The position numbers were made by a program, and so were the translations under genes. The notes below the pieces were generated by a model, which did not search any database, was not told where the DNA came from, and worked only from the letters and a program-made list of their open reading frames with translations. DNA of 37,302 bases from positions 1-37,302 of the forward strand of contig JAEZJZ010000080.1 of assembly GCA_023436245.1 (NCBI GenBank), read 5' to 3'. Source of the stretch: Bacillota bacterium (GTDB taxonomy: Bacteria > Bacillota > UBA994 > UBA5500). Within the stretch, counting starts at the first letter, position 1. Each line of letters begins with the position of its first letter. Shown here one piece after another: positions 7,694 to 15,598 of the stretch.

Positions 7694-8737
7694 TTGAGTT
7701 TCTTCTATACTGCTTTGGGGGTTGCTCTGGGCGTCACTCTGGTGCTGCTTGGCAACCCGGTTCAGGCCATTCCACGCTTCATGCGCCCTATCCGTTACGT
7801 TTCCGCCAAGCGAACCAGTCAGCGAATCTGGTCTGATTGTGCCATCAAGCAGAGTTTCTGGTCTTTGAGCGCGACGGCGGTGCTGATTCTCCTCGGTCTG
7901 TTCTTGATCAGCATGCAGGTTCCGGTGCGGGATGATCTGCTACCGGCACGCATTGTCGTGGGCCTGGCAGCTGGCCTGATTCCTTCCTGGTGGCTGCTCC
8001 GCCGTCACGAGATTCTAGTCAGTCCATTTGGTATTGTGGGACTCTATCCCAACCCCCGTCTGATCGTCTCCTGGTCTGGTCTGTCTGGTTATGCAGTGGA
8101 TGAAGGCCGGGGAGCGGTAATGCTGCTCAGCCAGCGCGGTCAGCCTGTGGAGGCACTACCCTACTCCGGCTCGAGTGAGCTGCAGGAGTTGGAGCTCGCT
8201 CTACGTCCCTACCTCTCCCGCGTGAATGGACTGAATGAGCCTGCGGGCAGCCTTCCAGTTAGAGTCAGACGTTCTCTGAACTTGGGCTTTGTCGCCTTGC
8301 TATTCTCAGTTCTGCCGCTGGCACGATTCTGGATGCAGGGCTCGCAGGGACAGTCCGTCAGCGCACAGAGCCTGGTGCTGGCCATCATGCTGGCCTTGAG
8401 CCTGCCTCTGTTCATCCTCAACTGGTCCTTACGTTTTCGGCTGGTCTACTACGGCAGCCTGGGACACGTGCAGGTAGTGCATCTCACTTCGCTATGCCAG
8501 CGCTGCCATTACCAGGCCGCTTGTTGGCGCTCGGGGCTGCATCGGCAGATTCGCTGGCAGCCGGGGATAGGAGCCGTCTTCCCGCCATACGAGGAGTTTC
8601 GGGCCACCTACAGGCAGGAGCCGGAGCTGGACGAGGGCGTCTACCCAGTCTGTTGCCAGTGTCTCCTGGCACATCTGCAGGAACAAGATATCTATCAGGT
8701 GGATTTGCGTCCGTTGGTTGACGATGCGGAGCTGTAG
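7694..8737 (+). CDS. Uncharacterised membrane protein with PH-like middle and cysteine-rich tail
   Basis: I do not recognise this family. From the TTG at 7694 the protein has 347 residues; GAGGAGTGAGG at 7679-7688 favours this start over the longer frame from 7676. Three hydrophobic segments occur early (FFYTALGVALGVTLVLLG, FWSLSATAVLILLGLFLIS, IVVGLAAGLIPSWWLL). A soluble beta-rich stretch follows (about residues 110-180, HEILVSPFGIVGL onward) that resembles bacterial PH-like domains of membrane proteins. Two more membrane segments come next (FVALLFSVLPLARFW, VLAIMLALSLPLFIL). The tail holds two cysteine clusters, CQRCHYQAAC and CCQC, which could bind zinc or an iron-sulphur centre. It ends 13 bases before the MurF-like gene, so the two are co-transcribed and may act together at the membrane in envelope synthesis; this is only inference from position. 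Confidence 0.7.
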   Translation: MSFFYTALGVALGVTLVLLGNPVQAIPRFMRPIRYVSAKRTSQRIWSDCAIKQSFWSLSATAVLILLGLFLISMQVPVRDDLLPARIVVGLAAGLIPSWWLLRRHEILVSPFGIVGLYPNPRLIVSWSGLSGYAVDEGRGAVMLLSQRGQPVEALPYSGSSELQELELALRPYLSRVNGLNEPAGSLPVRVRRSLNLGFVALLFSVLPLARFWMQGSQGQSVSAQSLVLAIMLALSLPLFILNWSLRFRLVYYGSLGHVQVVHLTSLCQRCHYQAACWRSGLHRQIRWQPGIGAVFPPYEEFRATYRQEPELDEGVYPVCCQCLLAHLQEQDIYQVDLRPLVDDAEL

Positions 8738-8750
8738 AGGAGAGTAGAAT

Positions 8751-10145
8751 GTGGGCTGGAAACTGTCCGAGCTATTTCACCCAGAACAGATCGAGGGAGA
8801 TCCGGCGGCCTGTTTTCAGCGGGTAGCGGTGGGAGCAGAACAAGCTGATAGCGAGAGCCTTTACTTGCTGATCGAGCAGGAGTATCTGAACGCAACGAAG
8901 CAGTTGCCACAGGCAGTGGCGAATGGTGCGGTCATCTTCGTCGGTGTGGGGGATAGGCCTCCAGCCTTGCTGGGGCGCAGAGAGGTGACTTGGGTGTCGG
9001 TGCCAGACGTGCCCGCCACTCTGCAGCGGCTGGCCGTGGCGATGCGAGATGCCTCGTCAGCGGTGCGCATAGGCGTCACCGGCAGCAACGGCAAGACGAC
9101 GACCAAAGACATGATCGCGCATCTGCTGCGGCTTTGTTACCCGCGCACCCTTAAGTCCGTGCGCAATTACAATGGAGAATTGGGCGTGCCGCTCACTCTG
9201 CGTAAGCTTCTGCCGGATGATCAGTTCCTGGTGGCGGAGGTGGGTATGGGCAGCGCGGGTTCTGTGAAGCGGAGGGCACAGTTGGTGGTTCCGCAGATAG
9301 CGGTGATTACCAATATCCAGGAAAGTCACATCGTTCGCTTTGGCTCACGCAAGGCGATAGCTGCGGAAAAGGCGGAGTTGGTGCACGCCTTGACGCCCGG
9401 CGGTTTGGCCGTGCTGAACGGAGACGATGACGAATGTCGTCGCATTGGACAAGAGTACGCTGGCTCGGTAATCTACTTCGGCCTGGGCCCCGACTGCGAG
9501 TGGAGGGCGGAGCGGATCAAGCAGGACAGCGACGGCCTTTGCTGGCAACTGATCCATCGCAGTCAGAGCTTGTCGGTCAACCTGCCGCTCTTCGGACGTT
9601 ATCAGGTCTACAATGCACTTGCGGCCTTTGTGGTTGCTGACTGGGCCGGCATACCACCTGCTTTGGCCGCTTTGCGCCTGCAGAGCTTTCGGCTCGGAGA
9701 ACAGCGCGGTAGGATGATGCGGCAAGGCGGATTAACGCTGATTGATGATGCCTATAACAGCAATCCCTGGTCGGTAGAGCAAGCCGCTTTAGCTCTGGCC
9801 GAGTGGCCGGCCCCGGCGAAGTGGCTGGTGCTGGGTGATATGCAGCCCCTGCTGCCCGAACAGTCGCTTGAGAAGCATAGGCTGCTCGGCGAGTTCCTCT
9901 CTAGCCTGCCGCTGCAGGAGATCTGTTTGATCGGCTCGGAAGTGGCCGCTTTGGCCCCCGCCTACAGGGGATCTGCTAGGTTGCAATGCTTCACTGATGA
10001 AGAGGCGCTCACCGCCTATCTGATTCGCCGATTGCCTGGAGAGGCGGCTGTGCTGCTGAAGGGGCAGGATGATCGCCTTTTTGCGCGCATACTTTCGGCG
10101 TTACAGCTCAGTTTGCCCGATGGTTCCAGTGGTGACAGGCAATGA
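8751..10145 (+). CDS. Mur ligase family protein, divergent MurF-like (UDP-MurNAc-tripeptide:D-Ala-D-Ala ligase type)
   Basis: A 464-residue ATP-dependent Mur ligase. The P-loop GVTGSNGKTTTKDM lies at residues 108-121. NYNGELGVPLTL (139-150), VITNIQESHIVRFGS (185-199), KAEL with the usual modified-lysine region (207-210), GRMMRQGGLTLIDDAYNSNP and VLGDM also match MurF rather than MurE or MurC. MurF adds D-Ala-D-Ala to the peptidoglycan precursor in the cytoplasm. Differences from canonical MurF are NYNGELG for N-x-N-N-x-I-G, AEVGMGSAGS for LEMG-x-x-x-x-GE and LKGQDDRLF for KGSR. It stands outside any cell-wall cluster and follows an unknown membrane gene, so it may be a second, specialised ligase. 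The start is GTG at 8751 after GAGGAGAG (8737-8744). An overlapping ATG at 8749 is out of frame. Confidence 0.82.
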   Translation: MGWKLSELFHPEQIEGDPAACFQRVAVGAEQADSESLYLLIEQEYLNATKQLPQAVANGAVIFVGVGDRPPALLGRREVTWVSVPDVPATLQRLAVAMRDASSAVRIGVTGSNGKTTTKDMIAHLLRLCYPRTLKSVRNYNGELGVPLTLRKLLPDDQFLVAEVGMGSAGSVKRRAQLVVPQIAVITNIQESHIVRFGSRKAIAAEKAELVHALTPGGLAVLNGDDDECRRIGQEYAGSVIYFGLGPDCEWRAERIKQDSDGLCWQLIHRSQSLSVNLPLFGRYQVYNALAAFVVADWAGIPPALAALRLQSFRLGEQRGRMMRQGGLTLIDDAYNSNPWSVEQAALALAEWPAPAKWLVLGDMQPLLPEQSLEKHRLLGEFLSSLPLQEICLIGSEVAALAPAYRGSARLQCFTDEEALTAYLIRRLPGEAAVLLKGQDDRLFARILSALQLSLPDGSSGDRQ

Positions 10146-10197
10146 GTAGAGGATCAACCCGATAGTAGCTGCGCAACAATCGCTTCCATTGAAGATT

Positions 10198-10235
10198 GCA
10201 GCACTCAGCAACACTAAGCAACACTTCGTGTTGCT
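10198..10235. repeat. AGCAACAC hairpin repeat, first copy
   Basis: GCAGCACTCAG (10198-10208) is identical to 14678-14688. It is followed here by the hairpin AGCAACAC-TTC-GTGTTGCT (10217-10235), and at the other site by a related GTGTTGCTTAACAC sequence. It is a short dispersed repeat lying just before the bidirectional terminator. Confidence 0.45.
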
Positions 10236-10272
10236 AAACAGGGAGACCATCGTCAGATGGTCTCCCTGTTTT
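10236..10272. terminator. Bidirectional terminator between the MurF-like gene and the tautomerase gene
   Basis: A perfect 16-bp stem (AAACAGGGAGACCATC, 10236-10251, with its complement at 10256-10271) has a GTCA loop. It serves the plus-strand operon ending at 10145 and the minus-strand operon ending at 10276. The T tracts come from the stem ends (GTTTT on plus, GTTTA on minus). Confidence 0.85.
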
Positions 10273-10275
10273 CGG

Positions 10276-10467
10276 TCAGGAACGATGACGATCCGCCAGG
10301 AGTATTCCTCCTACGCCCACGTTTTCCGGGTCGCTTTCGATGATGTTGACCACAAAAGCTTGTGCCGGAATTCTGGTCACACTTTCAGAGATCTCCGTGA
10401 AGCGCTTGACCAACTCTGCCTTCTGGTCTTTGGTCAATTTGGGGCCATAGAACAAGATGTTTGGCAT
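10276..10467 (-). CDS. 4-oxalocrotonate tautomerase family protein
   Basis: A 63-residue protein of the size of a classic 4-OT monomer. The Pro at position 2 becomes the N-terminal catalytic base once Met is removed. PNILFYGPKLTKDQKAELV, then PAQAFVVNIIE and VGVGGILLADR fit the beta-alpha-beta fold of the family, whose members interconvert enol and keto acids as hexamers in the cytoplasm. The physiological substrate cannot be told from sequence, and no aromatic-degradation gene is near. The ATG at 10467 follows GGGAGGTGA. The gene lies 21 bases after the DUF2892 gene and is probably co-transcribed. It ends at the bidirectional terminator. Confidence 0.88.
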   Translation of the reverse strand: MPNILFYGPKLTKDQKAELVKRFTEISESVTRIPAQAFVVNIIESDPENVGVGGILLADRHRS

Positions 10468-10488
10468 GGACTCACCTCCCCGGAATGG

Positions 10489-10725
10489 CTATTCGGTGAC
10501 CAATGCATCAGGATGCACCATTTCGGGCGCAAGTGACTGCTCTTCGCCCTTTGTGTTCAGGCTGAGCATGTCCAGGAGGGGACAATAGCGAGTGACACCC
10601 TCTGCCACCTTCATTGCCCCGAGAGCCACCATCAGTCGGGAGCGGTCCATGACGCCGACACCGAGCATGGTCAAGCCACCCGCGATGCGCAAATAGGCAT
10701 CCATGTCACCAACATTTTTCTTCAT
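10489..10725 (-). CDS. DUF2892 (YgaP-like) small membrane protein
   Basis: A 78-residue protein. It opens with MKKNVGDMDAYLRIAGGLTMLGVG, followed by a second hydrophobic stretch (LMVALGAMKVAEGVTRYCPLLDMLSL). This is the pattern of the DUF2892 domain, the membrane part of YgaP-type rhodanese proteins: N-V-G-x-x-D, then a G-x-T-x-x-C-P helix. Here the domain stands alone, without a rhodanese domain. It probably forms a two-helix hairpin in the cytoplasmic membrane; its role is unknown. The ATG at 10725 is preceded by GGAGGATGA. It heads the minus-strand pair with the tautomerase. Confidence 0.82.
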   Translation of the reverse strand: MKKNVGDMDAYLRIAGGLTMLGVGVMDRSRLMVALGAMKVAEGVTRYCPLLDMLSLNTKGEEQSLAPEMVHPDALVTE

Positions 10726-10800
10726 GGCAGGGTCATCCTCCTTCCTTGGACTGCCAGCACGAGGTTAAGGCCGGTTTCCATTCCTTCAGTCTGCGTTGAC

Positions 10801-10812
10801 AGTCCTAGGACT
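10801..10812. promoter_or_regulatory. Candidate operator palindrome between divergent operons
   Basis: The perfect 12-base palindrome AGTCCTAGGACT lies directly after TTGAC (10796-10800), midway between the divergent DUF2892 and M1 peptidase genes. No -10 at proper spacing could be assigned, so the role is speculative. Confidence 0.25.
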
Positions 10813-10893
10813 AGTATTACCTGTCCAGGATATTTCTCACGGTGGTAGAATATAGCGTAGATAGCGAGTTTTTGCATAGAGAGGATGAACGAT

Positions 10894-12744
10894 TTGAGGT
10901 TGTACGTTAAGCGGAATCAGATGCTGGTTTTTGCCCTGATAATCTTCCTCATTCTGCCTCAAACGGCACAGGCCACACCTGCCGCAGTCGACCTGCCTGT
11001 CGTCGATTACATCATTACGGTCAGCCTCGACCAGGCGATCAGCACGCTGAGCGGGAAGGAAACGGTAACCTGGACCAATTTGGGCACGGTTCCTACCTCC
11101 GAAATGTACTTGCATCTCTACCCCAATGCTTTTCGGGAAGGCTCGACCTTCCTTAAAGAATCAGGCGGAATGCTGCGCAGCGATCGCATGACGCGCGATG
11201 GTTATGGTGAGATGAGCCTGCTCACATTGCAGTCCGGAGGGCGGGACCTTGTCTGGAGCTATGTGCAGCCCGACGACGGCAATGCCAATGATCGCACCCT
11301 CGCGCGGGTTGAGCTGCCGGAGGCAGTGGCACCAGGACAATCCGTGCGGCTGACCATGACCTTCACGGTCAAACTGCCGCAGGTGTTTGCGCGCATGGGC
11401 AAGTCAGGGCAGTTTGTGCTGGCCGGTCAATGGTTCCCCAAGGTGGCGGCCTACGAGCCAGTCGGGGTACGCGGCCGCACTGCCGACGGGTGGGACACCC
11501 ACCAATACCACGGAAACACCGAGTTCTATGCGGATTTCGGTCGCTATCAGGTGACGATCAACGTGCCGCTTTCGCACACGGTCGCCGCCACAGGGCAGCT
11601 GGCCAGCGGGCCGAGGGAGATCAACGGTCAGCGGCAGTATGTCTTCATCGCCGATCAGGTGCACGACTTCGTCTGGGCGACTGACAATGATTTTGTCTAT
11701 CGGGCAGCGACCGTGGAATCCAAGGACCAGCCGCAAGTGACGGTGCAGCTCTACCTGCAACCGGAACACGAGCGGTTTGCTGATCAGTATTTCCGAGCGG
11801 CCAGAGAGACGCTCACTCGCATGGCGGAATGGGTCGGCCCCTATCCTTACCCTGTGCTCAGCCTCGTCTGTCCAACTGCCGGAGCCAACGGTGCGGGCGG
11901 CATGGAATACCCGAACCTGGTCACCGGCTGGGACGGCAGCGTGCAGGATCCCGGCTCCCTGAATGTGGTGCTGGTGCACGAGATCATCCACCAATACTTC
12001 TATGGCATGGTGGCTTCCAACGAGTTCGAGGAGGCCTGGCTGGATGAGGGCTTCACCAGCTACTTGGAGGATAAAGTGATGGCGGATGCCTACGGCAGCG
12101 TGATCGACCCTGCGGCCGAGGCCTCAATGGTCTATCTTCCCGAATCAATGGTGCGAAATGGCTGGCAGTACGCCTCGCCCTTTTCCTACCAGAGCAATGT
12201 TTACGTGCGCGGCAAGCTGCTGCTCCACGAGATTGAACGCCGTATCGGCTGGCCTCAAATGCAGGCCGTGCTACAGGAATACTTCGATCAATACGCCTTT
12301 GCTCATCCACATACCACGGATTTTCAGCGGGTGCTGGGGCAGGTGAGTGGAGTTGACTTTGATCAGTTCTTCGCTGACTACGTGGTCGGCGATGGCATGC
12401 AGGACTTAGCCGTCATGCAGGTCAAGACTACCACCAAGGACGGCGGTTTCTCCAGCGTCGCCACGATTACCCAGCCAGCAGGGGATCGTCTGACGGTGCA
12501 ACTGCTTGCCCGTTACGTCGATGGCAGTAATGAACAGTTCACGCTCGAGCTCAACCAGCAGAGCAGCCAGTTTGCCTGGGAGCACACGGCGGAGCTACAG
12601 ACCCTGGAAGTTGATCCCGAGCCCTATCAAGTGATTCTCGACAACAACCGTGTGAACAACCTCTATACGGTGAAGGAAAACAGTCGCTGGAGCCTGTTCC
12701 TAACCTACTTTCTGCACCTGATTTCGCAGTGGCTGGGGTGGTGA
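10894..12744 (+). CDS. M1 family metallopeptidase, exported
   Basis: A gluzincin aminopeptidase-like protein. Counted from the ATG at 10885, the zinc site is HEIIH at residues 365-369 with the third ligand Glu388 in WLDEGF. The exopeptidase motif is GGMEY at 338-342, and NEFEEAWLDEGFTSYLED is typical of M1. The N-terminus has a basic start and a hydrophobic core (LVFALIIFLILPQTAQA), read as a signal peptide or anchor. The last 18 residues are hydrophobic (LFLTYFLHLISQWLGW), so the C-terminus may also attach to the membrane. It should cleave peptides outside the cell. Start: the ATG at 10885 directly abuts GAGAGG, so the TTG at 10894 is preferred on spacing. The next gene begins 4 bases later. 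A beta-rich M1 N-domain spans residues about 40-290. Confidence 0.85.
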   Translation: MRLYVKRNQMLVFALIIFLILPQTAQATPAAVDLPVVDYIITVSLDQAISTLSGKETVTWTNLGTVPTSEMYLHLYPNAFREGSTFLKESGGMLRSDRMTRDGYGEMSLLTLQSGGRDLVWSYVQPDDGNANDRTLARVELPEAVAPGQSVRLTMTFTVKLPQVFARMGKSGQFVLAGQWFPKVAAYEPVGVRGRTADGWDTHQYHGNTEFYADFGRYQVTINVPLSHTVAATGQLASGPREINGQRQYVFIADQVHDFVWATDNDFVYRAATVESKDQPQVTVQLYLQPEHERFADQYFRAARETLTRMAEWVGPYPYPVLSLVCPTAGANGAGGMEYPNLVTGWDGSVQDPGSLNVVLVHEIIHQYFYGMVASNEFEEAWLDEGFTSYLEDKVMADAYGSVIDPAAEASMVYLPESMVRNGWQYASPFSYQSNVYVRGKLLLHEIERRIGWPQMQAVLQEYFDQYAFAHPHTTDFQRVLGQVSGVDFDQFFADYVVGDGMQDLAVMQVKTTTKDGGFSSVATITQPAGDRLTVQLLARYVDGSNEQFTLELNQQSSQFAWEHTAELQTLEVDPEPYQVILDNNRVNNLYTVKENSRWSLFLTYFLHLISQWLGW

Positions 12745-12748
12745 CAGC

Positions 12749-13492
12749 ATGAAGACAAGCCGACTCTTGTCGCTTTCGCACCGCAGCCTAGTTTCCAGTC
12801 GCTTGATCTGGTGGGGTGCACTCTGGTCTGCAGTCAGTCTGCTCATCTTCTACTGGCCTAGCCGACTGCTCGCCGGCCCTTGGATGGATCGCTTGTTTGG
12901 GCCCGGCAGCGTTGATCCGTTCATCCTGCGCCAGCCGCTACTCGCGGCTCAGGCGAGTGGGCTGCTCGGCTCGCTGCTATTGGTCTTTGCCTTTCGCTTG
13001 CTGCTCACTCCAGCAATAGATGCTCTTGTCTACGGGCGCCTGTTGCAACCCGCCGGCGGCAAGTTCGCGCCCGGGGGATTCTACGGTGTCTATCTGCTGG
13101 AGGCGATGGCAGTCGCCCTGGTCGGCTGGCTCTCAGCACTGGTGGTGTGGCCCGGCCTGCTAGCCCAGCCTGCACTGATGCCGATCCTTGCGTTGCTGGG
13201 GTCTCTGCTCGCCTGGATAGCCGGCGTCTGCCTTTCCTGGCAGCGGGCTCGACTGGCGAGCGGGCGGAAAGGCGCCGCTAAGCTGCCGACGGCTGCTGTC
13301 TGGCTGCCCGTCGCCCTGTCGCAGGCAGTGTTGACCATCGGCTTCGCCCTGCTGATGGCTCTTCTCTCCCGCGTCGCGGTGCATCTGCAGGGTGTGCCTC
13401 TGGCGATCGCACTGGTCGCCACTGCAGCCCTGCGCACCTATGGTCGTCTGTGGAAGATCGCCGTGGTCACTGAGATCTGGCAAGCACATTAG
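12749..13492 (+). CDS. Uncharacterised polytopic membrane protein
   Basis: I do not recognise this 247-residue protein. It has about five to six membrane segments: WWGALWSAVSLLIFYW, LLGSLLLVFAFRLLLTP, YLLEAMAVALVGWLSALVVW, PILALLGSLLAWIAGVCL, AVLTIGFALLMALLS and a weaker one near the end. A short basic loop (RARLASGRKGAAK) lies between the fourth and fifth, suggesting a cytoplasmic side. No catalytic motif is evident. It starts at the ATG at 12749, 4 bases past the M1 peptidase stop, with GGGGTGGTGA as ribosome site inside the upstream gene. Translational coupling with the peptidase suggests a joint role, such as a membrane partner or substrate channel. No terminator was found between its end and the convergent gene at 13530. 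Confidence 0.7.
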   Translation: MKTSRLLSLSHRSLVSSRLIWWGALWSAVSLLIFYWPSRLLAGPWMDRLFGPGSVDPFILRQPLLAAQASGLLGSLLLVFAFRLLLTPAIDALVYGRLLQPAGGKFAPGGFYGVYLLEAMAVALVGWLSALVVWPGLLAQPALMPILALLGSLLAWIAGVCLSWQRARLASGRKGAAKLPTAAVWLPVALSQAVLTIGFALLMALLSRVAVHLQGVPLAIALVATAALRTYGRLWKIAVVTEIWQAH

Positions 13493-13529
13493 TCCTGTGA
13501 GACTCCGAGAGTGTACTCATCCCGGTGGG

Positions 13530-14630
13530 CTAGTCGACCCGGCCTCGGGCGCTGATCGGCCAGACATCCTCGACGATACCATTGCGGACGCAGTAGAAGT
13601 GGTCGTGTTGGTTGACTGTGGTGCAGCAGTGAGCCGGTTTCAGCAGGACAGCGTCGCCGACGCGATAGTGACGCAACTTGTCCGTCATATCCACCAGGCA
13701 GTGTTCCTCGTGGCAGACTGTCTTGGCTCTGGGGTCATCGAGCAGCACTGGTTGGCCTTGGTCGATGGTCACCGTCTTCTCGCCGGCTGTGAGGACAATC
13801 CGATCTTTGTAGATGCTGCAGACGCTGGCCAGCACGAACAGCGCCTGCTGGAAGGGGAGACCGACCAGTGCTGGGTCGTAGGCCTGCTCCATCAGCACGT
13901 AGCTGCCGGGTTGCACCTCGGTCACACCTGGAAGTTCGGCCGTATACTTAACCGTACCGGTGCTGGCAGAGCTCTCGATTTCCACCGGATAGCCGTGTGA
14001 TTCCAGTGCCTGTTTCACCTGGAGGGCGAAACCGACCTTCTCTGCCACATAGCGCCGCTTGGCTTCAGGGCTCCCGCATTGGTCGCCCCGATTCTCATAG
14101 GCTTGGATACCCTTCAGATAGACGTTATCCAGTCGCTTGATCTGCTCAGCCAGGGCGAGTGCTTCTGGAATGGTGCGCACGCCACAGCGGTTCAAGGCAA
14201 TGTCCACCTCCAGGAACAGCGGAATTTGCACCCCGAACTGCTTCGCCCAATAGGAGATACGAGCCACATTATCCGCGTTGTCCACCGCTGGCATCACTTC
14301 GGCATAACGATTGAGCCCAGCCAGCACTTTGATCTTGTCATCGCCAACGATCTGGTTGGCAATCAGGATACTCCTGATGCCGGAGTGGGCCATCACCATC
14401 GCTTCGCCCAACTTGGCGCAGGTGATGCCAACCGCCCCCGCCTGGATTTGCAGGTGAGCTAGCGTGGGGCACTTGTGCGACTTGATATGGGGGCGCAGCT
14501 GACAAGTGGAGTGTTCCCGCAGATAGGTCTGCATGGTCTGGATATTGTGTTCGAGCGCGTCGAGGTCGAGCAGCAAACATGGGGTCGGCAGCTCTCGGTA
14601 GTGCTTGCCGACGAGGCCCTCTGTGATCAC
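13530..14630 (-). CDS. DSD1 family PLP-dependent enzyme (D-threonine aldolase / D-serine dehydratase type)
   Basis: A 366-residue fold-type III PLP enzyme with an alanine-racemase-like N-terminal barrel. RPHIKSHK (residues 47-53... K50) carries the probable PLP lysine. ELPTPCLLLDLDALEHNI is the usual opening. The C-terminal PAHCCTTVNQHD holds the metal ligands His334 and Cys336 of the D-serine dehydratase/D-threonine aldolase group. These enzymes cleave D-3-hydroxyamino acids: D-threonine or D-allothreonine to glycine and acetaldehyde, or D-serine to pyruvate. The choice cannot be made here. The start is GTG at 14630 behind GGAGGGG. The gene is single, with its own promoter. Confidence 0.85.
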   Translation of the reverse strand: MITEGLVGKHYRELPTPCLLLDLDALEHNIQTMQTYLREHSTCQLRPHIKSHKCPTLAHLQIQAGAVGITCAKLGEAMVMAHSGIRSILIANQIVGDDKIKVLAGLNRYAEVMPAVDNADNVARISYWAKQFGVQIPLFLEVDIALNRCGVRTIPEALALAEQIKRLDNVYLKGIQAYENRGDQCGSPEAKRRYVAEKVGFALQVKQALESHGYPVEIESSASTGTVKYTAELPGVTEVQPGSYVLMEQAYDPALVGLPFQQALFVLASVCSIYKDRIVLTAGEKTVTIDQGQPVLLDDPRAKTVCHEEHCLVDMTDKLRHYRVGDAVLLKPAHCCTTVNQHDHFYCVRNGIVEDVWPISARGRVD

Positions 14631-14671
14631 GTTACCCCTCCTTGTTGTGGTCGAAGCAAATCTATGGCTTC

Positions 14672-14677
14672 ATTATA
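14672..14677 (-). promoter_or_regulatory. -10 box of the DSD1-type gene
   Basis: On the minus strand TATAAT (14672-14677) is a perfect -10, 41 bases before the GTG start. The -35 is poor (GTGTTA with an 18-base spacer) and falls inside the AGCAACAC repeat, so an activator or the repeat itself may matter. Confidence 0.55.
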
Positions 14678-14710
14678 GCAGCACTCAGTGTTGCTTAACA
14701 CGCAGTGTTG
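14678..14710. repeat. AGCAACAC hairpin repeat, second copy
   Basis: GCAGCACTCAG (14678-14688) repeats 10198-10208 exactly. It is followed by GTGTTGCTTAACAC and a further CAGTGTTG direct repeat. It abuts the -10 box of the minus-strand gene. Confidence 0.4.
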
Positions 14711-14848
14711 ATAAGGACAGGGTGTTGGCAACAGATAGAGAGCTTTATCAATTTGGCTCCCTGCTTGTCTGCCGTAGAGCTAGCAATACTTGTGTTTACT
14801 TGACAATAGCCAATAGCAGATGTACGCTCTTGCCAGGAGGTGTTGTCA

Positions 14849-15598
14849 ATGGCGCAGGAACAGGAACTAGTCACGGCACAGGCACTGGCTGAGACATTGA
14901 ACCTCTCGGTGGAAACCATTTGGCGCTATACCAGGGAACAGAAAATACCATGTGTGACGCTTGGCAACAAGCAATATCGTTACCACCTGGCGGAGGTGTT
15001 GGCTGCGCTCGCTGGGGAGCGGGTGCGTGATCAGGCGGTCGACTATGCAGCTTCGCCCAAGAAAAGGCTCACCTATGCTGACTATCTGTTGCTGCCAGAG
15101 GAACAGGGCTATCGCTTTGAAATCCTGGAAGGAGAGCTGGTCAGGGACCCATCGCCCATCGTTATCCATCAGCGGGTCTCACGTCGTCTGCAGCGAGTGC
15201 TGGAGGACTACGTCGCCACGGTGGACCCGGCCGGAGAAGTGTTCGATGCTCCACTTGATGTCACCTTGGGGGATTACACTGTTGTGCAGCCGGATGTCTT
15301 CTACATGGCTAGCGGGCAGGAGCAGCTAATCCTGCGTGCCCGTATCGACGGTCCGCCCAGACTGGTGGTGGAAGTGATGTCTCCTGCTACTAGTCGCAAG
15401 GACAGACTGCGCAAGCGACGCATCTACCAACAGGCGGGGGTACAGCACTATTGGCTGGTCAATCCGGATGAGCGATCACTCGAGTGCTTTTGCCTGCGCG
15501 AGGGCATCTACGCGGTCACGGCCAGCGGCATGGACGACGATCTGGTGGAGCCGCCAGAGTTCCCTGGGCTGTCCATCTCGCTGTCGGCGCTCTGGTAG
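14849..15598 (+). CDS. HTH-Uma2 fusion protein (Uma2 family endonuclease-like)
   Basis: A 249-residue protein with two parts. Residues about 5-55 form an excisionase/MerR-like helix-turn-helix (TAQALAETLNLSVETIWRYT, then IPCVTLGNKQYRYH). Residues about 72-235 form a Uma2 (DUF820) domain of the PD-(D/E)XK nuclease fold: EGEL (94-97), QPDVFY (147-152) with the catalytic Asp, VVEVMSPAT with the Glu at 175, and GVQHYWLVNP. Uma2 proteins are common in cyanobacteria and some Bacillota, often near mobile DNA, and their biological role is not established. The start is ATG at 14849 because AGGAGG (14835-14840) is 8 bases upstream; a longer frame from GTG at 14840 overlaps that site. The fusion suggests a DNA-targeted nuclease or a regulator. 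The flanks are long and poor in genes. Confidence 0.8.
   Translation: MAQEQELVTAQALAETLNLSVETIWRYTREQKIPCVTLGNKQYRYHLAEVLAALAGERVRDQAVDYAASPKKRLTYADYLLLPEEQGYRFEILEGELVRDPSPIVIHQRVSRRLQRVLEDYVATVDPAGEVFDAPLDVTLGDYTVVQPDVFYMASGQEQLILRARIDGPPRLVVEVMSPATSRKDRLRKRRIYQQAGVQHYWLVNPDERSLECFCLREGIYAVTASGMDDDLVEPPEFPGLSISLSALW

Noticed and set aside
14840..14848. Longer start (GTG at 14840) of the HTH-Uma2 gene
   Set aside because: It overlaps the AGGAGG ribosome site that serves the ATG at 14849.
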